From positions 868,001 through 932,000 of the forward strand of contig NZ_CP053381.1 in assembly GCF_017868775.1 (NCBI RefSeq): a stretch of 64,000 nt of DNA, given 5' to 3'. Of this stretch, positions 1 to 8,399 are shown piece after piece. The notes below the pieces were generated by a model, which was not told where the DNA came from, did no database searches, and saw only the letters and a list, made by a program, of their open reading frames with translations. Both the position numbers and the translations under genes were made by a program. This stretch comes from Billgrantia sulfidoxydans (GTDB taxonomy: Bacteria > Pseudomonadota > Gammaproteobacteria > Pseudomonadales > Halomonadaceae). Each line of letters opens with the position of its first letter. Position 1 is the first letter of the stretch.

Positions 1-1
1 G

Positions 2-253
2 CTCGGCCTGGCCACGCGCCTGGCCGACGACCCGCAGGGCACCGCTCGCGAGGTCGCCACGGCGGTGGCGGCGCGCTCGCCCAAGGCCGTGGCCGCGGTG
101 CATGAGCTCTTTGCCCGCTCGGCCGGCATGTCCTAGCGCGAGCGCCTGGCGCTGGAGGCCAGCCTGCAGCGCGGCCTGCTCGGCGGCGAGGAACAACGGG
201 AAGCGGTAGCGGCGCGGATGGCCGGTCGCGAGCCGCGCTTCGGGGATTCGTAG
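2..253 (+). pseudogene. Enoyl-CoA hydratase/crotonase C-terminus interrupted by an in-frame TAG
   Basis: The frame starting at base 2 encodes the end of a crotonase-fold enoyl-CoA hydratase: the segment [18 protein letters not shown] resembles the family helix around SPxA, and the last residues REPRFGDS match the usual R-x-P-R-F-x-D ending. An in-frame TAG at 134-136 cuts the protein after GMS. The same frame then stays open for 38 codons to a second TAG (251-253), and those codons still read as the expected C-terminal helices ([20 protein letters not shown]). This looks like a recent nonsense mutation, or a base-calling error, in an otherwise intact gene whose 5' part lies outside the window. 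The final TAG overlaps the GTG start of radD by one base. The family assignment is from recognition of the C-terminus only. Confidence 0.6.
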
Positions 254-2013
254 TGACCTCGCCATCGCTGAGGCCCTACCAGCACGAGGCCGTGCGCCGC
301 GTCGTGACGCACTTCCGCCACTCCGACGAGCCGGCCGTGGTGGTGCTGCCCACCGGCAGCGGCAAGTCGCTGGTCATCGCCGAGCTGGCGCGCCTCGCCC
401 GCGGGCGGGTGCTGGTGCTGGCCCACGTGCGCGAGCTGGTGGAGCAGAACCACGCCAAGTACCTGGCCTACGGGCTCGAGGCGGATATCTTCAGCGCCGG
501 GCTGGGGCGCAAGGAGAGCGCGCGCCAGGTGGTGTTTGGTTCGGTGCAGTCGGTGGTGCGCAACGTCGAGCGCTTCGACGACGGCCAATTCTCCCTATTG
601 GTGATCGACGAGTGCCACCGGGTCTCGCCGGACAAGGACGCCAGCTACCGTCGCGTGATCGAGCGCCTGCGCCGGGCCAATCCCCGGCTCAAGGTGCTGG
701 GGCTGACCGCCACGCCCTACCGCCTGGGGCAAGGTTTCATCTACTACCGCCACCATCACGGCATGGTGCGTGGCGACGAGGATGGCTTCTTTCGCGACTG
801 CGTGTTCGAGCAGCCGTTGAGACTGATGGTCAAGCAGGGCTATCTGGCGCCGCCGCGGCGTATCGACGCAGCGGTCGAGCGCTACGACTTCTCGGCGCTG
901 GCGCCGGCAGCGAACGGCCTGTTCCGTGAAGAGGAGCTCAACCGTGTGACGGCGGGCAATCGCGCCACGCCGGGCATCGTCGCCGAGATCGTCGCGCGCG
1001 CCGACGGCCGCCAGGGCGTGATGCTGTTTGCCGCCACGGTAGCCCACGCCGAGGAAATCCTCGGCTACCTGCCGTCGGCCGAGGCGGCGCTCGTTACCGG
1101 CACGACGCCGCCGCGCGAGCGCGAGCGACTCATCGCCGCCTTCAAGGCCCGCGAGCTCAAGTACCTGGTCAACGTGGCGGTGCTCACCACCGGCTTCGAC
1201 GCGCCCCATGTCGACCTGATCGCCATCCTGCGGCCCACCGAGTCGGTGAGCCTCTACCAGCAGATCGTCGGCCGCGGCCTGCGCCTTGCGCCGGGCAAGG
1301 GCGACTGTCTGATCCTAGATTATGCCGGCAACCCCTGGGACCTCTACGCGCCTGAGGTGGGCAGCCCGCGGCCGGCCTCGGACACCGAGCCGGTGCAGGT
1401 CGAGTGTCCCGCCTGCGGGCATGCCAACCTGTTCTGGGGTCGCAAGGAGGGGGAGCTCGTCATCGAGCACTTCGGCCGCCGCTGTCAGGGCTTGGTCGAA
1501 GACGAATCGGGCAAGCGTCGGCAGTGCGACTTTCGCTTCCGCTTCAAGGTGTGCGGCGACTGCGGCGCCGAGAACGATATCGCCGCGCGGCGCTGTCACG
1601 GCTGCCAGACCCTGCTGGTGGATGCCGACGACAAGCTCAAGGAGGCGCTGCGCCTTCGGGATGCCCGCGTGCTGCGGGTGGCCGGCATGCAGCTCGAGGC
1701 CACCGTCAACGGCCGCGGGCTGCCGCGGCTCAAGGTCACCTATCACGACGAGGACGGCACCACGTTGTCCGAGTGGTTTGCGCTGGAGACCCCGGCCCAG
1801 CGTGGCGCCTTCGCTGTGGTGTTCCTGCGCGACCATCTGCGTGCGCCGGGAGCGCGCTGGCAGCCGCTGAGCGCCGAGGAGGTCATCGCCGAGCGCCGGC
1901 GCCTGCGCCATCCCGACTTCGTGGTGGGGCGCAAGGTGGGGCGCCACTGGCAGGTGCGTGAAAAGCTGTTCGACTACACCGGGCGCTACCGCAGGGCGGA
2001 AACCGCGGAGTAA
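253..2013 (+). CDS. radD: RadD/YejH DEAD/DEAH-family helicase-like ATPase
   Basis: This superfamily 2 ATPase acts in DNA double-strand break repair and radiation resistance in E. coli. The 586-residue length equals that of E. coli RadD, and the sequence resembles it throughout. The Walker A motif GSGKS is at residues 35-39, the Walker B motif DECH at 119-122, and a [10 protein letters not shown] motif III region follows. The helicase C domain has the [14 protein letters not shown] motif VI. The C-terminal third carries zinc-binding cysteine pairs (CPAC, then CGDC and CHGC). The start is GTG at 253, which overlaps the TAG of the upstream hydratase frame. No strong ribosome-binding site is visible, so translation may be coupled to the upstream gene. 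Confidence 0.93.
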   Translation: MTSPSLRPYQHEAVRRVVTHFRHSDEPAVVVLPTGSGKSLVIAELARLARGRVLVLAHVRELVEQNHAKYLAYGLEADIFSAGLGRKESARQVVFGSVQSVVRNVERFDDGQFSLLVIDECHRVSPDKDASYRRVIERLRRANPRLKVLGLTATPYRLGQGFIYYRHHHGMVRGDEDGFFRDCVFEQPLRLMVKQGYLAPPRRIDAAVERYDFSALAPAANGLFREEELNRVTAGNRATPGIVAEIVARADGRQGVMLFAATVAHAEEILGYLPSAEAALVTGTTPPRERERLIAAFKARELKYLVNVAVLTTGFDAPHVDLIAILRPTESVSLYQQIVGRGLRLAPGKGDCLILDYAGNPWDLYAPEVGSPRPASDTEPVQVECPACGHANLFWGRKEGELVIEHFGRRCQGLVEDESGKRRQCDFRFRFKVCGDCGAENDIAARRCHGCQTLLVDADDKLKEALRLRDARVLRVAGMQLEATVNGRGLPRLKVTYHDEDGTTLSEWFALETPAQRGAFAVVFLRDHLRAPGARWQPLSAEEVIAERRRLRHPDFVVGRKVGRHWQVREKLFDYTGRYRRAETAE

Positions 2014-2108
2014 AGGGGAGCGCCGCGTTGGCGGGAACGCTGTTTCTCGCACCGCCAACTTGCTAGACTGGCCCGTTGATTGAGCATTCCCCGAGAGGCC
2101 AGCCCCGC

Positions 2109-3068
2109 GTGAGCGAGACGCCCCCCACGGCAGTTGCCGAGCCGCCGGTCGCGAGCGACGCCGAGAGCCAGTCGGCGGTGCTGGCGCGGCTGTTCGACGA
2201 GCCGATCACCGAGCTGCCCGAGGATCTCTACATCCCGCCGGAAGCGCTGCGCATCTTCCTCGAGGCGTTCGAGGGGCCGCTTGACCTGCTGCTCTACCTG
2301 ATCCGCCGCCAGAACCTCGACATCCTGGCCATCGACGTGGCCGCCATCACTCGCCAGTACATCGAGTACGTGGAGCTGATGAAGGCCATGGAGATCGAGC
2401 TCGCCGGCGAGTACCTGCTGATGGCGGCGATGCTGGCCGAGATCAAGTCGCGCACCCTGCTGCCGCGTCCGCCCCGGGAGGGCGGGGAGGAGGACGAGGA
2501 CGACCCGCGCGCCGAGCTGATCCGCCGCCTGCAGGAGTACGAGCAGCTCAAGAGCGCCGCCGAGGCGCTGGCCGAGCTGCCGCGGGTGGGGCGCGACTGG
2601 TTCCCGGCACGGGCGGCGCTGCCGCCGCTGCAGGCGCGGGTGATCCACCCCGACGTGGCGCTCGACGAGCTGCTGGGGGCGCTGGCCGGCATCCTGCGCC
2701 GGGCCGAACTCAACCAGGCCCACCAGGTGGGGCGCGAGGTGCTGTCGACCCGCGAGCGCATGCTGGCGATCATGGAGCGGCTCAATCACGAGCACTACAC
2801 GCCGTTCGAGGCGCTGTTCACCATCGAGGAGGGGCGCGCCGGGGTGATCGTCACCTTCATGGCCATCCTCGAGCTGGCCAAGGAGACGATGATCGAGATC
2901 GTGCAGAACGCGCCGCTGTCGCCGATCCATGTGCGCGCCCGGGCACCGCGGGAGGAGGGGGGAACGTTGGTCTTCGAGGAGGATGGCACCGACGTCGAGA
3001 GCCCCTTTGTTGAAGCCTCGGTGGGCGAAGAAGGCGAGAGCATGCCTCGGGGGGATGACGCCGAATGA
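2109..3068 (+). CDS. scpA: ScpA, kleisin subunit of the Smc-ScpAB condensin
   Basis: ScpA is the kleisin that bridges Smc heads and recruits ScpB in chromosome condensation and segregation. The core starts with FEGPLDLLLYLI at about residues 54-65, followed by the helical N-terminal domain (KSRTLLPRPP), an acidic loop (EEDEDDPR) and a C-terminal winged helix. The N-terminal 45 residues are low-complexity and acidic, as is common in proteobacterial homologues. I start it at GTG 2109, which has a GAGAGG purine run about 10 bases upstream. A TTG at 2076 in the same frame would add 11 residues. The stop overlaps the ATG of scpB by four bases (ATGA), indicating translational coupling. Confidence 0.92.
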   Translation: MSETPPTAVAEPPVASDAESQSAVLARLFDEPITELPEDLYIPPEALRIFLEAFEGPLDLLLYLIRRQNLDILAIDVAAITRQYIEYVELMKAMEIELAGEYLLMAAMLAEIKSRTLLPRPPREGGEEDEDDPRAELIRRLQEYEQLKSAAEALAELPRVGRDWFPARAALPPLQARVIHPDVALDELLGALAGILRRAELNQAHQVGREVLSTRERMLAIMERLNHEHYTPFEALFTIEEGRAGVIVTFMAILELAKETMIEIVQNAPLSPIHVRARAPREEGGTLVFEEDGTDVESPFVEASVGEEGESMPRGDDAE

Positions 3069-3955
3069 CCGCCATGGAGCTGCCCGACAGCCTCGACGAG
3101 ATCCTCGAGGCGGCGCTGCTGGCAGCGGCCGAACCGCTGTCGCTGGAGCGCCTCGAGGGGCTGTTCGACGATCACGAGCGGCCCCGGCGACGCAGCCTGC
3201 GCGAGGCGCTGGAGCGCGTCGCGGCGCGCCACGACCGCGGCGCCATGGAGCTGATCGAGACCGCCTCGGGCTACCAGCTGCGCATTCGCCCGCGCCTGTC
3301 GCCCTGGGTCTCGCGGCTGTGGGACGAGCGCCCGCAGCGCTACTCGCGAGCGCTGCTGGAGACCCTGGCGCTCATCGCCTATCGCCAGCCGGTGACTCGC
3401 GGCGACATCGAGGAGGTGCGCGGGGTGGCGGTGAGCAGCTCGATCATGCGCACGCTGGCCGAACGCGGCTGGATTCGCGTGGTCGGACACCGTGACGTGC
3501 CGGGCCGCCCGGCGGTCTATGCCACCACCCGCCAGTTCCTCGATGACTTCGGCCTCAAGACCCTGGATGAGCTGCCGCCCATGCATGAGCTCAAGGGCAT
3601 GGCGGAGCCGATCTTCGAGGACGAAGCCCCGCCGCCGCCCAGCACCCTGCTGGCCCAGGCCGACGAGGCGGCGAGCGGCGATGAGGAAGGCGTCGGCGAT
3701 GATGGCGGTTACGACATCGAAGACGACGAGGAAGATGGCGAAGTAGGGGCTGGGCGTATCGTCACGGAGGATACGCTCGCCGAAGCGACGGCCGGGACGG
3801 CCGACGTAGCACACGCCGGGAAGGCGTCCGACAGGCCAGGGCTGAGCTTCGCCGATCTCGAAGCGCGCCTGGCCGAACGTGCCCGTACCAGCGTCGACGA
3901 TGACGGCGGAGCGGGGGCGGAATCCACCGACGACGAGAAGTCAGACGACACATGA
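3065..3955 (+). CDS. scpB: ScpB, chromosome segregation and condensation protein
   Basis: ScpB dimerises and binds ScpA as part of the Smc complex. Residues 1-180 carry the two winged-helix domains, including the conserved [20 protein letters not shown] stretch, and [13 protein letters not shown] toward the end of the core. The remaining roughly 110 residues form a long, strongly acidic, low-complexity tail ([22 protein letters not shown]). Such tails are typical of halophilic proteobacteria but are longer than in model ScpB proteins. The ATG overlaps the scpA stop, and the stop overlaps the rluB ATG (ATGA at 3952-3955), so the three genes form one operon. Confidence 0.92.
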   Translation: MTAMELPDSLDEILEAALLAAAEPLSLERLEGLFDDHERPRRRSLREALERVAARHDRGAMELIETASGYQLRIRPRLSPWVSRLWDERPQRYSRALLETLALIAYRQPVTRGDIEEVRGVAVSSSIMRTLAERGWIRVVGHRDVPGRPAVYATTRQFLDDFGLKTLDELPPMHELKGMAEPIFEDEAPPPPSTLLAQADEAASGDEEGVGDDGGYDIEDDEEDGEVGAGRIVTEDTLAEATAGTADVAHAGKASDRPGLSFADLEARLAERARTSVDDDGGAGAESTDDEKSDDT

Positions 3956-4809
3956 CCAGCAACACCGAAAAACTGCAGAAGGTCCTGGCCCGGGCTGGGT
4001 TGGGCTCGCGCCGCGAGATGGAAGCGGCCATCGAGGCCGGCCGCGTCAAGGTCAACGGCAAGGTCGCCACGCTTGGCGACCGCATCGAGATGCGCGACCG
4101 GGTCGCCTTCGACGACCGCCCGGTGACCCTGCGCGGCGCCGAGGAAACCCCACGCCGGGTGATCATGTACAACAAGCCGGAAGGCGAGCTGTGCACGCGC
4201 AAGGATCCAGAAGGGCGGCGTACCGTGTTCGAGCGCTTGCCGCGCCTCAAGGGCGAGCGCTGGATCGCCATTGGCCGCCTGGACATCAACACCAGCGGCC
4301 TGCTGCTGTTCACCACCGACGGCGAGCTGGCCAACCGGCTGATGCATCCTTCCACCCAGATCGAGCGCGAGTACGCCGTACGGGTGATGGGCGAGGTGCG
4401 CAAGGAACATATCGTGGCCATGGTCGAGGGCGTCATGCTCGAGGATGGCCCAGCGCGCTTCACCGACGTGCAGGAGTTCGGCGGCGAGGGCATCAACACC
4501 TGGTTCCACGTGGTGATCATGGAAGGGCGCAACCGCGAGGTGCGCCGGCTGTGGGAATCCCAGGGACTCACGGTGAGCCGCCTGAAGCGGGTGCGCTACG
4601 GCAATATCTTCCTCGACAAGCGGGCCAAGGCCGGCGAGTGGGTGGAACTCTCCCAGGACGAGATCGACGACCTGGCGCAGTCCGCCGGCCTGGCGCCGCG
4701 CAAGGTGCCCGAGCTGACGCCGGACGAGAAGAACCGCTGGAGCCGCGACAAGCACAAGCGTCGCCCGGTGCAGGCGATGCGTAAGCCCAGGAATGCCAAG
4801 GGCAGATAG
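3952..4809 (+). CDS. rluB: RluB, 23S rRNA pseudouridine(2605) synthase
   Basis: RluB makes pseudouridine at position 2605 of 23S rRNA. An S4 RNA-binding domain occupies about residues 5-60 ([18 protein letters not shown]). The catalytic domain has the RsuA/RluB signature [20 protein letters not shown], with the presumed nucleophile Asp111. The C-terminus is short and basic ([20 protein letters not shown]), lacking the long extension seen in some homologues. Choosing RluB over RluE or RsuA rests on overall similarity and on its place directly after scpB, a common neighbourhood for rluB. Confidence 0.88.
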   Translation: MTSNTEKLQKVLARAGLGSRREMEAAIEAGRVKVNGKVATLGDRIEMRDRVAFDDRPVTLRGAEETPRRVIMYNKPEGELCTRKDPEGRRTVFERLPRLKGERWIAIGRLDINTSGLLLFTTDGELANRLMHPSTQIEREYAVRVMGEVRKEHIVAMVEGVMLEDGPARFTDVQEFGGEGINTWFHVVIMEGRNREVRRLWESQGLTVSRLKRVRYGNIFLDKRAKAGEWVELSQDEIDDLAQSAGLAPRKVPELTPDEKNRWSRDKHKRRPVQAMRKPRNAKGR

Positions 4810-4842
4810 CGAACGCAGGCAGGACGAAAGTCAAAAAAGTCC

Positions 4843-4871
4843 TTGCCAGCCCAGGGTGCGATCAGTAATAT
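4843..4871 (+). promoter_or_regulatory. Sigma70-type promoter of the tRNA-Lys genes
   Basis: A -35 element TTGCCA (4843-4848) and a -10 element TAATAT (4866-4871) are separated by exactly 17 bases. An A-rich stretch (GTCAAAAAAG) lies just upstream and could act as an UP element. Transcription would start around 4878, about ten bases before the first tRNA. This is the best consensus promoter in the window. Confidence 0.75.
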
Positions 4872-4887
4872 CTGCACCCGTTCGGAA

Positions 4888-4963
4888 GGGTCGTTAGCTC
4901 AGTTGGTAGAGCAGTTGGCTTTTAACCAATTGGTCGTAGGTTCGAATCCTACACGACCCACCA
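4888..4963 (+). tRNA. tRNA-Lys (anticodon TTT), copy 1
   Basis: This is a 76-nt cloverleaf with acceptor arm GGGTCG/CGACCC, D-loop AGCTCAGTTGGTAGAGC, anticodon loop CTTTTAA (anticodon TTT at 4921-4923) and T-arm GTAGGTTCGAATCCTAC. Discriminator A and an encoded CCA end are at 4960-4963. It is identical in sequence to the copy at 4995-5070. Confidence 0.97.
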
Positions 4964-4994
4964 CTCCGGGCCTGGATGCTTGTCTGCAAGTGCT

Positions 4995-5070
4995 GGGTCG
5001 TTAGCTCAGTTGGTAGAGCAGTTGGCTTTTAACCAATTGGTCGTAGGTTCGAATCCTACACGACCCACCA
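4995..5070 (+). tRNA. tRNA-Lys (anticodon TTT), copy 2
   Basis: This is an exact duplicate of the preceding tRNA-Lys, beginning 107 bases downstream after a 31-base spacer, again with an encoded CCA. The spacer has no promoter, and a strong hairpin follows only after this copy, so the two are probably co-transcribed and processed from one precursor. Confidence 0.97.
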
Positions 5071-5076
5071 GATCTC

Positions 5077-5106
5077 GCGCCCCCGCCTCGAAAGAGGCGG
5101 GGGCGC
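5077..5106 (+). terminator. GC-rich hairpin ending the tRNA-Lys transcript
   Basis: Thirteen perfect base pairs (5077-5089 with 5094-5106) close a GAAA tetraloop directly after the second tRNA CCA end. Only TCTGCT follows, without a proper T-run, so it is either a terminator of modest strength or a 3' processing barrier. Confidence 0.6.
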
Positions 5107-5348
5107 TCTGCTATGGGCCGGGGGTGTTCCAGGAGCGACGCCCTCGAGCCCCGCGTCGGCCGCGCGGCCGACGCGGAGGCCATGGGATGGCCACGACCAC
5201 CGCGAAGTGGTGTAAGATACGGCTATGGGTTGAGGTGGCGAGAGACGCCGTTATCAGCCCCAGGCGTATCGTCCGTGCGGAGCGCGCGGTTGGCGATGCA
5301 CCCCGGTACACGCAGGGGGAGCCCCTGCCGGTCACAGTGGTAGACACG

Positions 5349-6377
5349 ATGACAATCATGACTTCCCGCCTCGAGGTGCGCGAGCACCTCGCCCGCGCTT
5401 ACTGCCCGACCCGCATTCCGGCCGAGGACGAAGCGCGCATCGACGAGATCAAGCGCCTCCTCGAGCAGCACAATGCGGTGCTGGTGGCGCATTACTACAC
5501 CGACGATGCCATTCAGCAGCTGGCCGAGGAGACCGGCGGCTGCGTGGCCGATTCGCTGGAAATGGCCCGCTTCGGGGCGCGTCACGACGCCGATACCCTG
5601 GTGGTGGCCGGCGTACGCTTCATGGGCGAGACGGCCAAGATCCTCTCGCCCGAGAAGCGCGTGTTGATGCCCACGCTGGAGGCGACCTGCTCGCTCGACA
5701 TCGGTTGCCCGGCCGACGAGTTCAGTGCCTTCTGCGATCAGCATCCCGACCGCACCGTGGTGGTCTACGCCAACACCTCGGCGGCGGTGAAGGCGCGCGC
5801 CGACTGGGTGGTGACTTCCTCCATCGCGGTGGACGTCATCGAGCACCTGCAGGCCCGCGGCGAGAAGATCCTGTGGGCGCCGGACAAGCACCTGGGCGGC
5901 TACATCCAGCAGAAGACCGGCGCCGACATGCTGCTGTGGGACGGCGCCTGCATCGTCCACGAGGAGTTCAAGGCCAAGGGCATCGAGGACCTGAAAGGGC
6001 TCTATCCCGACGCCGCCGTGCTGGTGCACCCGGAATCGCCGGCCTCGGTGGTGGCGCTGGCCGATGTCGCCGGCTCGACCTCGCAGCTGATCAAGGCGGC
6101 CAGGGAGCTGCCGAACGACAAGCTGATCGTCGCCACCGACCGCGGCATCTTCTTCAAGATGCAGCAGATGGTGCCCGACAAGACCCTGTTCGAGGCGCCC
6201 ACCGCCGGCAACGGCGCGACCTGCAAGAGCTGCGCTCACTGCCCGTGGATGGCGATGAACGCACTGGACAACCTGGCTGGCGCCTTGCGTGAGGGCAGCG
6301 GCGAGATCTTCGTCGACGCCGAGCTGCGCCTGAGGGCGCTCAAGCCGCTGGAGCGCATGCTCAACTTCAATTCCTGA
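5349..6377 (+). CDS. nadA: Quinolinate synthase NadA
   Basis: NadA condenses iminoaspartate with dihydroxyacetone phosphate to give quinolinate in de novo NAD synthesis. The 342-residue protein has the family signatures [38 protein letters not shown] and [20 protein letters not shown]. The three [4Fe-4S]-ligand regions can be seen as [20 protein letters not shown] and [11 protein letters not shown] start at ATG 5349; ATG 5358 is also possible, and the frame runs open upstream through the tRNA region without looking coding. nadC, the next pathway step, is at 15122-15976. The TGA stop is followed at once by a 7-bp tandem array. Confidence 0.93.
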   Translation: MTIMTSRLEVREHLARAYCPTRIPAEDEARIDEIKRLLEQHNAVLVAHYYTDDAIQQLAEETGGCVADSLEMARFGARHDADTLVVAGVRFMGETAKILSPEKRVLMPTLEATCSLDIGCPADEFSAFCDQHPDRTVVVYANTSAAVKARADWVVTSSIAVDVIEHLQARGEKILWAPDKHLGGYIQQKTGADMLLWDGACIVHEEFKAKGIEDLKGLYPDAAVLVHPESPASVVALADVAGSTSQLIKAARELPNDKLIVATDRGIFFKMQQMVPDKTLFEAPTAGNGATCKSCAHCPWMAMNALDNLAGALREGSGEIFVDAELRLRALKPLERMLNFNS

Positions 6378-6461
6378 GCTTCGGGCTTCGGGCTTCGGGC
6401 TTCGGGCTTCGGGCTTCGGGCTTCGGGCTTCGGGCTTCGGGCTTCGGGCTTCGGGCTTCGG
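6378..6461 (+). repeat. Twelve perfect copies of the heptamer GCTTCGG after nadA
   Basis: The array begins at the first base after the nadA TGA and contains 12 uninterrupted units without a mismatch. Its last GG plus the next G form the base of the terminator stem that follows. It is one of six such arrays in the window, all lying after stop codons in convergent gene pairs. Confidence 0.97.
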
Positions 6462-6498
6462 GTAAAAAGCCCGTGACGTTGTCACGGGCTTTTTACCC
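6460..6498. terminator. Bidirectional terminator between nadA and bepA
   Basis: A perfect 18-bp inverted repeat (6460-6477 with 6481-6498) closes a 3-nt loop. The core stem GCCCGTGAC/GTCACGGGC is flanked by five A on the left and five T on the right, so it has terminator form on both strands, as expected between two convergent genes. Confidence 0.88.
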
Positions 6499-6506
6499 TA
6501 AACTGC

Positions 6507-6548
6507 TCGCGGCTCGCGGCTCGCGGCTCGCGGCTCGCGGCTCGCGGC
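6507..6548 (-). repeat. Six perfect copies of the heptamer GCCGCGA (minus strand) after bepA
   Basis: Read on the minus strand, the array begins at the base following the bepA TGA stop (6551-6549). Six perfect units are followed by GCAGTTTAGGG and then the shared terminator. The unit differs from that of the facing nadA array but fits the same GCYNCGR pattern. Confidence 0.97.
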
Positions 6549-8003
6549 TCAGAACTTCTCCATCGTCTCGCGATAACCGACGAAATCCTCGCGGCGCTGC
6601 TCGATGCGCGCCAGGGCGTTGCCGTCGCCGCTCTGTTCCGCCACTCGGCGGGCCACGTCGAGCTGGCGGATGGCGCGATCGATCTCGCCGGTGAGCTGCA
6701 TCTGCTCGGCCCGTGCCAGGTGGCCCCAGGCCTCGCGGCCGCTGCGACCGGCGGCTTCGGCGAGCAGGGTGAAGATCTGCGGGTCCTCGGGGCGTCGGCT
6801 GGCCAGCTCGTTCAGAATTCGATAGGCCGCGTCGGGGTCGCGCTGCAGCAGCGCTTCGCCCAGGATGCGGGTGGCCGGCACATGGCCCGGCATCAGGCGC
6901 AGGATGCGCCGGCTGCGCTCGATGGCCTCGTCGTAGCGGCCGGCCGTGAAGGCGACCTCGGCGGCGCTGACGGGCAGCAGGGCGAGATCGGGCAGCTCGC
7001 GTGCCAGGCCGTCGAGCTGATTCAGCGCGGTGTCGGTCTGGCCGTGGTGGGCGGCGATCAAGGCGTCGAGATAGCGTCTGGCCGCCGCTGGTGCATCATC
7101 CTGGGCCAGGCGCGTCGCCGCCTGCTGCGGGTCGCGCTGGTTCACCGCCAGCAGCGCCCGGGCGCGCACCAGGTGATAGATCGGGTCACCCTCGCGGGAA
7201 CGCATGGGCTCGAGCTGCGAGGCGCGGGACTCGGCATCGCTGATACGCGATTCGGTCAGCGGATGGGTGAGCAGGAACTCCGGCGGGTTGCCGCCCTGCA
7301 GGCTCACCTGGCGCTGCATGGCGCGGAACATCCTGACCATGGCGTCGGGGTCGAAGCCCGCCTGGGCCATGGTCTGCAGGCCGAGGCGGTCGGCCTCCTG
7401 CTCGAAGCGCCGCGAATAGGCCAGTTGGTCCTGGACGAAGGCGGCCTGGGAGCCCATGGCGGCGGCGATGCCGGCGTCGCCGCCGCCGCTGGCGGCGATC
7501 AGCATGCCGGCCAGCATCGCCGCCATGGCGGGCAGTTGGGTCTGCTCGGCGCGTGCCTGGCCGCGTGAATAGTGGCGCTGGGCGAGGTGGCCCAGCTCGT
7601 GGGCCAGTACCGAAGCGACGGCATCCTCCTCGCTGGCGAAGGCGAACAGGCCGGCATTGACGCCAATGACGCCGCCCGGCACGGCAAAGGCATTGAGGGC
7701 GCGGTTGTCCACCAGCGTCACCACGGTATTGGCGTCGGTGAGCCCGCTGTGGGGGAGCAGGCGGGACACCAGCGATTCGACGTAGTCCTGCGCAATCGGG
7801 TCCTGCCAGGCGGTGACCCGAGCGCGGAACTGGCGCAGCCAGGCCCGGCCCAGGCGGAACTCCTCGCCGGTGATGGCCTGGCTGCTGCCGGTCAGGCTGG
7901 GCAGCCCATAGTCTTGCGTGGCGTTCACCGGCGCCGCTGAGCTCAGGCCCAGGGTCAGCGCGATGGCGCCGGTGGTCAGGCAGGTTCGGGTCTTGCGCAG
8001 CAT
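6549..8003 (-). CDS. bepA: BepA-like periplasmic M48 metalloprotease/chaperone with TPR repeats
   Basis: In E. coli, BepA (YfgC) degrades or helps assemble outer-membrane proteins such as LptD in the periplasm. The 484-residue protein starts with a Sec signal peptide (cleavage likely near PVNA-TQ, residue 28). The zinc motif HELGH is at residues 135-139, and a third ligand is expected in FEQEADRLG. After the protease domain (about 40-270) come roughly 200 Ala/Leu-rich residues forming TPR-like helices. The length is close to the 487 residues of E. coli BepA. The gene converges on nadA across paired heptamer arrays and is divergent from the tusA-like gene. Confidence 0.85.
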   Translation of the reverse strand: MLRKTRTCLTTGAIALTLGLSSAAPVNATQDYGLPSLTGSSQAITGEEFRLGRAWLRQFRARVTAWQDPIAQDYVESLVSRLLPHSGLTDANTVVTLVDNRALNAFAVPGGVIGVNAGLFAFASEEDAVASVLAHELGHLAQRHYSRGQARAEQTQLPAMAAMLAGMLIAASGGGDAGIAAAMGSQAAFVQDQLAYSRRFEQEADRLGLQTMAQAGFDPDAMVRMFRAMQRQVSLQGGNPPEFLLTHPLTESRISDAESRASQLEPMRSREGDPIYHLVRARALLAVNQRDPQQAATRLAQDDAPAAARRYLDALIAAHHGQTDTALNQLDGLARELPDLALLPVSAAEVAFTAGRYDEAIERSRRILRLMPGHVPATRILGEALLQRDPDAAYRILNELASRRPEDPQIFTLLAEAAGRSGREAWGHLARAEQMQLTGEIDRAIRQLDVARRVAEQSGDGNALARIEQRREDFVGYRETMEKF

Positions 8004-8046
8004 GTGCCAGTCTCGTTCGAAGCGGCGGTCGGTTCTCTATCCGACA

Positions 8047-8075
8047 TTGATTCGGCCCGCAAAGTGCCTTTAAAT
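8047..8075 (+). promoter_or_regulatory. Probable promoter of the tusA-like/perM operon
   Basis: TTGATT (8047-8052) and TTAAAT (8070-8075) are separated by 17 bases in the 147-bp gap between bepA and the tusA-like gene, about 75 bases before the chosen start codon. No operator-like palindrome is visible. Confidence 0.45.
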
Positions 8076-8150
8076 CTCAAGGGTTTTGCGCTTTGCTGCA
8101 AGGGTATGTGCCCGTGCTCGGGTGCGCTCGCTATTTTCCCGGGAGACGAC

Positions 8151-8399
8151 ATGGCTGTGCAACCAGATGATGTGCTCGATGCCTGCGGCCTGCCTTGCCC
8201 GCTGCCCCTGCTCAAGGCGAAGCAGGCGCTGGCGCGGCTCGCGCCCGGCCAGGTGCTCGAGATCCTGGCGACCGATGCCGGCTCCTGGCGCGACTTCGAG
8301 ACCTTCGCCGAGCACAGCATCCACGAGCTGATTGCTCGCGAGGAGCGCGGCGAGGTCTACCACTACTGGCTGCGCAAGGGCGAGGAGCCAGCCACATGA
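8151..8399 (+). CDS. TusA/YedF-family sulfur carrier protein
   Basis: This is an 82-residue single-domain protein of the SirA/TusA fold. The N-terminal DACGLPCPLPLLKAKQAL contains the family CPxP motif, whose cysteine carries the persulfide in TusA, plus a second cysteine three residues earlier. I start at ATG 8151 because GGGAGA lies just upstream; the frame is open further 5' but does not resemble the family. Its stop overlaps the ATG of the perM-like gene by four bases. The paralogue cannot be told from sequence, so a role in tRNA thiolation (TusA) or in general sulfur relay are both possible. Confidence 0.8.
   Translation: MAVQPDDVLDACGLPCPLPLLKAKQALARLAPGQVLEILATDAGSWRDFETFAEHSIHELIAREERGEVYHYWLRKGEEPAT

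Noticed and set aside
4980..5348. Upstream extension of nadA through the second tRNA-Lys
   Set aside because: It would translate a tRNA gene and its hairpin; the NadA family starts near 5349.
6378..6461. Heptamer arrays as a CRISPR array
   Set aside because: The units are 7 bp with no spacers, no leader and no cas genes nearby.
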